Assembly: GCA_030642585.1 (NCBI GenBank)
Contig: DAOWNN010000107.1
Location: forward strand, 1-7,583
Reading direction: 5' to 3'
Length of the DNA stretch: 7,583 nucleotides
DNA from: Bacteroidota bacterium
GTDB taxonomy: Bacteria > Bacteroidota > Bacteroidia > Bacteroidales > VadinHA17
Shown here: one piece after another, positions 5,059 to 7,583 of the stretch
Layout of the letters: each line of letters opens with the position of its first letter
How positions within the stretch are numbered: the stretch's first letter is position 1
Translations under genes and position numbers: made by a program
The notes under the pieces: generated by a model
Database searches by the model: none
The model's input: only the letters and a program-made list of their open reading frames with translations
What the model was told of the DNA's origin: nothing

Positions 5059-6399
5059 CTAATTCCGGATATGTTTCTTAATTTTTTCAGACTCTTTCTC
5101 ATAACCTGGCTTTCCAAGAAGGGCAAACATATTTCGTTTGTAGGCCTCAACACCAGGCTGATCAAAAGGATTCACCCCCAGAATATATCCGCTAATGGCA
5201 CATGCTTTTTCGAAAAAATAAATCATCTGCCCCAGGTGAAATGCATCCAGTTTGTTAACAAACAGCCGGATATTTGGTACACCCCCATCCAAATGTGCCA
5301 ACAAGGTGCCCAATTCTGCCATCTTATTTACCTCACTCACAGGTTTTGAAGAAATATAATTTAATCCATCCAGATCATTATCGTCTTCAGGAACCAACAG
5401 GGAGTGCTTGTTTTCCCGGACTGATATTACCGTTTCAAATAAAACTCTTTTCCCTTCCTGAAGATATTGCCCCATTGAGTGCAGGTCTGTTGTAAAGTCC
5501 ACACTTGCCGGGAATATTCCCTTGTTTTCTTTCCCCTCACTTTCCCCAAACAGTTGCTTCCACCATTCAGAAAAATAATGGAGCCCTGGTTCATAATTTA
5601 CAAGCAATTCTATCAGTTTTCCTTTGTTGTACAACGCATTTCTCGCAGCCGCATACAATGCCGGGAGATTCTCCTTAATTTGAATCGAAGGCCCTGACTT
5701 TTCAGCCATTTCAGCCGCACCCCTCATCAGTTCATGAATATCAACTCCCGACAGACCAAGAGGAACAAGACCCACAGGAGATAAAACAGAAAACCTTCCT
5801 CCTACATCATCAGGGATGATAAAACTTCTGTAATTTTCTTCATCCGCCATTTTCCTTAAAGCTCCCTTTGAGGAATCAGTAATAGCCAGAATTTTCTTTC
5901 GTGAAGCAGCTTTTCCAATTTTCCTTTCCAGGTGTTGTTTTAAGATACGAAATGCAAGAGCGGGTTCGGTGGTAGTGCCTGATTTTGAAATTACAATAAT
6001 GCCATAAGTCTTATTTTCCAGGACCTCTACTAATTCATATAGATAATCCTGGCTTAAATTCTGACCGGCAAATATCAATTGGGGTTTGCTATCTGGCAAA
6101 AGATGAGAAAAGCTATGATTCAATGCATCTCCAACTGCACGGGTACCAAGATATGATCCTCCAATGCCTATTACCACCAACAATTCGGTTTCATTCCGGA
6201 ACTCCTTTGCAAGTTCATTAATCGCACCAAGAAGCTTTTTATCGGTTTCTTCCGGTAAATTCAGCCATCCCAGGTAATCATTTCCTTTTCCTGCACCACT
6301 ATGTAATAATTTCAAGCTTTCCCCGGCCCTGGAAAGAAAAGCATCAAACTCCTTATCTTCTATAAAAGGATAAATGTTTTTCAGATCAAGTGATATCAT
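5059..6399 (-). CDS. pgi: Glucose-6-phosphate isomerase
   Basis: This 446-residue protein interconverts glucose-6-phosphate and fructose-6-phosphate in the cytoplasm. The length fits the short bacterial PGI subfamily (about 440-450 residues, as in Firmicutes and Bacteroidota) and not the 550-residue E. coli type. Sugar-phosphate-binding motifs are IGIGGSYLGTR (77-87) and SKSGTTTEP (138-146). Signature 1 is seen at DDVGGRFSVLSPVG (197-210). The region GESEGKENKG (285-294) should carry the catalytic glutamate, and HSMGQYLQEG (307-316) follows. Signature 2 is GYILGVNPFDQPGVEAYK (404-421), with the conserved C-terminal lysine. All key motifs are intact. It starts 23 bases after the gpsA stop and is very likely cotranscribed with it. 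Its product fructose-6-P feeds hexosamine and so UDP-GlcNAc synthesis, which the nearby dehydratase uses; that link is inferred. Confidence 0.97.
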   Translation of the reverse strand: MISLDLKNIYPFIEDKEFDAFLSRAGESLKLLHSGAGKGNDYLGWLNLPEETDKKLLGAINELAKEFRNETELLVVIGIGGSYLGTRAVGDALNHSFSHLLPDSKPQLIFAGQNLSQDYLYELVEVLENKTYGIIVISKSGTTTEPALAFRILKQHLERKIGKAASRKKILAITDSSKGALRKMADEENYRSFIIPDDVGGRFSVLSPVGLVPLGLSGVDIHELMRGAAEMAEKSGPSIQIKENLPALYAAARNALYNKGKLIELLVNYEPGLHYFSEWWKQLFGESEGKENKGIFPASVDFTTDLHSMGQYLQEGKRVLFETVISVRENKHSLLVPEDDNDLDGLNYISSKPVSEVNKMAELGTLLAHLDGGVPNIRLFVNKLDAFHLGQMIYFFEKACAISGYILGVNPFDQPGVEAYKRNMFALLGKPGYEKESEKIKKHIRN

Positions 6400-6422
6400 A
6401 ATGTCAAAAAATTATAGTTCTC

Positions 6423-7415
6423 TTACTTCAATTGCTTGGTTAATAATTGTATTTCAATCATGGGTGCAAAATTCTCATAAAGAATTCGATATACTGCATC
6501 AGTAATAGGCATATCAACCCCATATCTTTTATTTGTTTCAACCACACACTTTGTGGCATAATAGCCTTCCGCCACCATTTTCATCTCAAGCTGTGCTGAT
6601 TTTACAGAATAGCCCTTCCCAATCATAGTGCCAAATGTGCGGTTCCTGCTAAATTGAGAGTAAGCAGTAACAAGCAAATCTCCCAGGTATGCTGAAGATT
6701 TTATATCCCTGGAAATTGGATGAACCGTATCTACAAATCGCTTAATTTCCTGGATGGCATTTGAAATTAGAACTGCCTGGAAATTATCGCCATAACCCAG
6801 GCCATGGCTAATTCCTGCAGCAACAGCCATGATGTTCTTCAACACAGCCGCGTATTCAGTTCCAAAAATATCATCTGAAATTACAGGAATTATATAGTGA
6901 CAATCAATAAAAGCTCCAATTTCCCTGGCAAGTTTTTCTTCAGGACAGGCAACTGTAATATAGGAAAGTCTTTCCAGGGCAACTTCCTCGGCATGGGATG
7001 GTCCGGACAATACAACAAAAGATTCATAAGGCACATTAAACTCTTTATTAAGATACTCCCCGATAATTAAATTATCATCGGGAATGATACCTTTCACAGC
7101 CGAAACGACAATTTTCCCGGAAATGTCTGATTTGATTTTTCCAAGTGCATCTTTCAAAAAATAAGATGGGATAGCCAGTAAGAGGATCTCACAATCTTCG
7201 ACAATTGCATTTATATCATCACTCAAATGTAAACGATCAGTATCCAGTTCCAAAGAGCTAAGATAATATGGATTACGCTGGTGTTTTAAAATATGCTTGA
7301 TCTTCTCCCCGTCCCTCATATACCAGCATACCTCCTCTACATTCTCCAGAAAGACCTTAACCAGGGCAGTAGCCCAGCTACCACCACCCAATACTGCAAT
7401 CCTTTTTGTTGCCAT
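6423..7415 (-). CDS. gpsA: NAD(P)H-dependent glycerol-3-phosphate dehydrogenase
   Basis: The product reduces dihydroxyacetone phosphate to sn-glycerol-3-phosphate, the backbone for phospholipids. The N-terminal Rossmann motif is IAVLGGGSWATAL (6-18). VSAVKGI (104-110) precedes SGPSHAEEV (137-145). Catalytic Lys193 lies in EYAAVLKNIMAVAAGI (187-202), and GDLLVTAYSQFSRNRTFG (245-262) is the substrate-binding signature. Length is 330 residues, normal for the family. I chose the ATG at 7415 because it places the Rossmann strand at the N-terminus; the frame can also be read from a TTG two codons upstream (7421), which is less likely. It is the first gene of the gpsA-pgi pair and lies 46 bases after the end of the transporter permease gene. 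Cotranscription with that gene is possible, but a TAAATTTG motif in the spacer suggests its own promoter. Confidence 0.96.
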   Translation of the reverse strand: MATKRIAVLGGGSWATALVKVFLENVEEVCWYMRDGEKIKHILKHQRNPYYLSSLELDTDRLHLSDDINAIVEDCEILLLAIPSYFLKDALGKIKSDISGKIVVSAVKGIIPDDNLIIGEYLNKEFNVPYESFVVLSGPSHAEEVALERLSYITVACPEEKLAREIGAFIDCHYIIPVISDDIFGTEYAAVLKNIMAVAAGISHGLGYGDNFQAVLISNAIQEIKRFVDTVHPISRDIKSSAYLGDLLVTAYSQFSRNRTFGTMIGKGYSVKSAQLEMKMVAEGYYATKCVVETNKRYGVDMPITDAVYRILYENFAPMIEIQLLTKQLK

Positions 7416-7435
7416 AATCAATTTTGTTGTCAGGG

Positions 7436-7443
7436 CAAATTTA
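7436..7443 (-). promoter_or_regulatory. Candidate -7 box for gpsA-pgi
   Basis: Read on the minus strand this is TAAATTTG, an exact TAnnTTTG match, 20 bases before the gpsA ATG. It would give a very short leader of roughly 10-15 bases. No TTG -33 element is evident about 20 bases upstream, where the 3' end of the permease gene lies. The surrounding spacer is A/T-rich, so a chance match is plausible. Confidence 0.3.
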
Positions 7444-7461
7444 TTATTTTATTCTTAATTC

Positions 7462-7583
7462 TTACTCTTGCTGGATAGAATCAACTGGATTAGCCCGACC
7501 GGCACGAATTGTATGGAAGCTTATTGTGAGCATGGCAATTGCAAATATAAGAACAGTAGTTAATAAGAATGTAACAGGACGCA
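7462..7583 (-). CDS. FtsX/MacB-like ABC transporter permease, C-terminal part
   Basis: Thirty-nine codons and a TAA stop are visible; the rest of the gene lies beyond the right edge. The fragment has a hydrophobic helix (about residues 4-22 of the fragment) followed by the short cytoplasmic tail AGRANPVDSIQQE. A last transmembrane helix followed by an Asn-Pro-Val-x-Ser motif and a few polar residues is the characteristic end of FtsX/MacB-family permeases, which couple with an ATPase to export lipoproteins, peptides or antibiotics. The substrate cannot be guessed from this end alone. It is on the same strand as gpsA-pgi, 46 bases upstream. Confidence 0.7.
   Translation of the reverse strand, partial: RPVTFLLTTVLIFAIAMLTISFHTIRAGRANPVDSIQQE

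Noticed and set aside
5041..5349. 102-codon + strand ORF
   Set aside because: It is antisense to the strongly conserved C-terminal part of pgi and shows no recognisable domain.

Overview
The window looks like chromosomal DNA from a Bacteroidota bacterium, probably Bacteroidales. It is AT-rich and start codons are preceded by A-rich stretches instead of Shine-Dalgarno sequences. Two upstream regions carry the Bacteroidota -7 promoter motif TAnnTTTG, and gpsA directly followed by pgi is a familiar pairing in this group. This placement is inference from sequence style and gene content; no database search was possible.

Layout. At the left edge (2-319, + strand) is the C-terminal end of a DegT/DnrJ/EryC1-type sugar aminotransferase of the PglE kind. 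Facing it on the minus strand is a three-gene surface-polysaccharide operon, transcribed right to left: a family 2 glycosyltransferase (3398-4261), a membrane-anchored PglF/WbpM/CapD-type UDP-GlcNAc 4,6-dehydratase (1436-3352) and a Wzz-like chain-length regulator (408-1382). Spacing inside this operon is about 45-53 bases. A gap of about 800 bases (4262-5058) contains no convincing gene, but it holds several dyads, a probable promoter for the operon, and two small doubtful ORFs. To the right lies a housekeeping pair, also on the minus strand: gpsA (6423-7415) and then pgi (5059-6399), 23 bases apart. The right edge (7462-7583) holds the last 39 codons of an FtsX/MacB-type ABC transporter permease.

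How the genes fit together. The dehydratase would make UDP-4-keto-6-deoxy-GlcNAc from UDP-GlcNAc. The convergent aminotransferase would put an amino group on C4, giving a bacillosamine-type (4-amino-4,6-dideoxy) sugar nucleotide. The glycosyltransferase would add a sugar to a lipid-linked or LPS-core acceptor, and the Wzz-like protein would set polymer length. pgi interconverts glucose-6-P and fructose-6-P, the latter being the precursor of UDP-GlcNAc, and gpsA supplies glycerol-3-P for phospholipids. Their closeness to the glycan locus may simply mark the border between a variable glycan region and the core genome.

I see no complete undescribed system here. The points most worth a second look are a dockerin/EF-hand-like Ca2+ loop in the periplasmic part of the Wzz-like protein, and the dyad-rich gap, which includes a 22-codon hydrophobic ORF with a perfect AGGAGG and a nearby strong hairpin.
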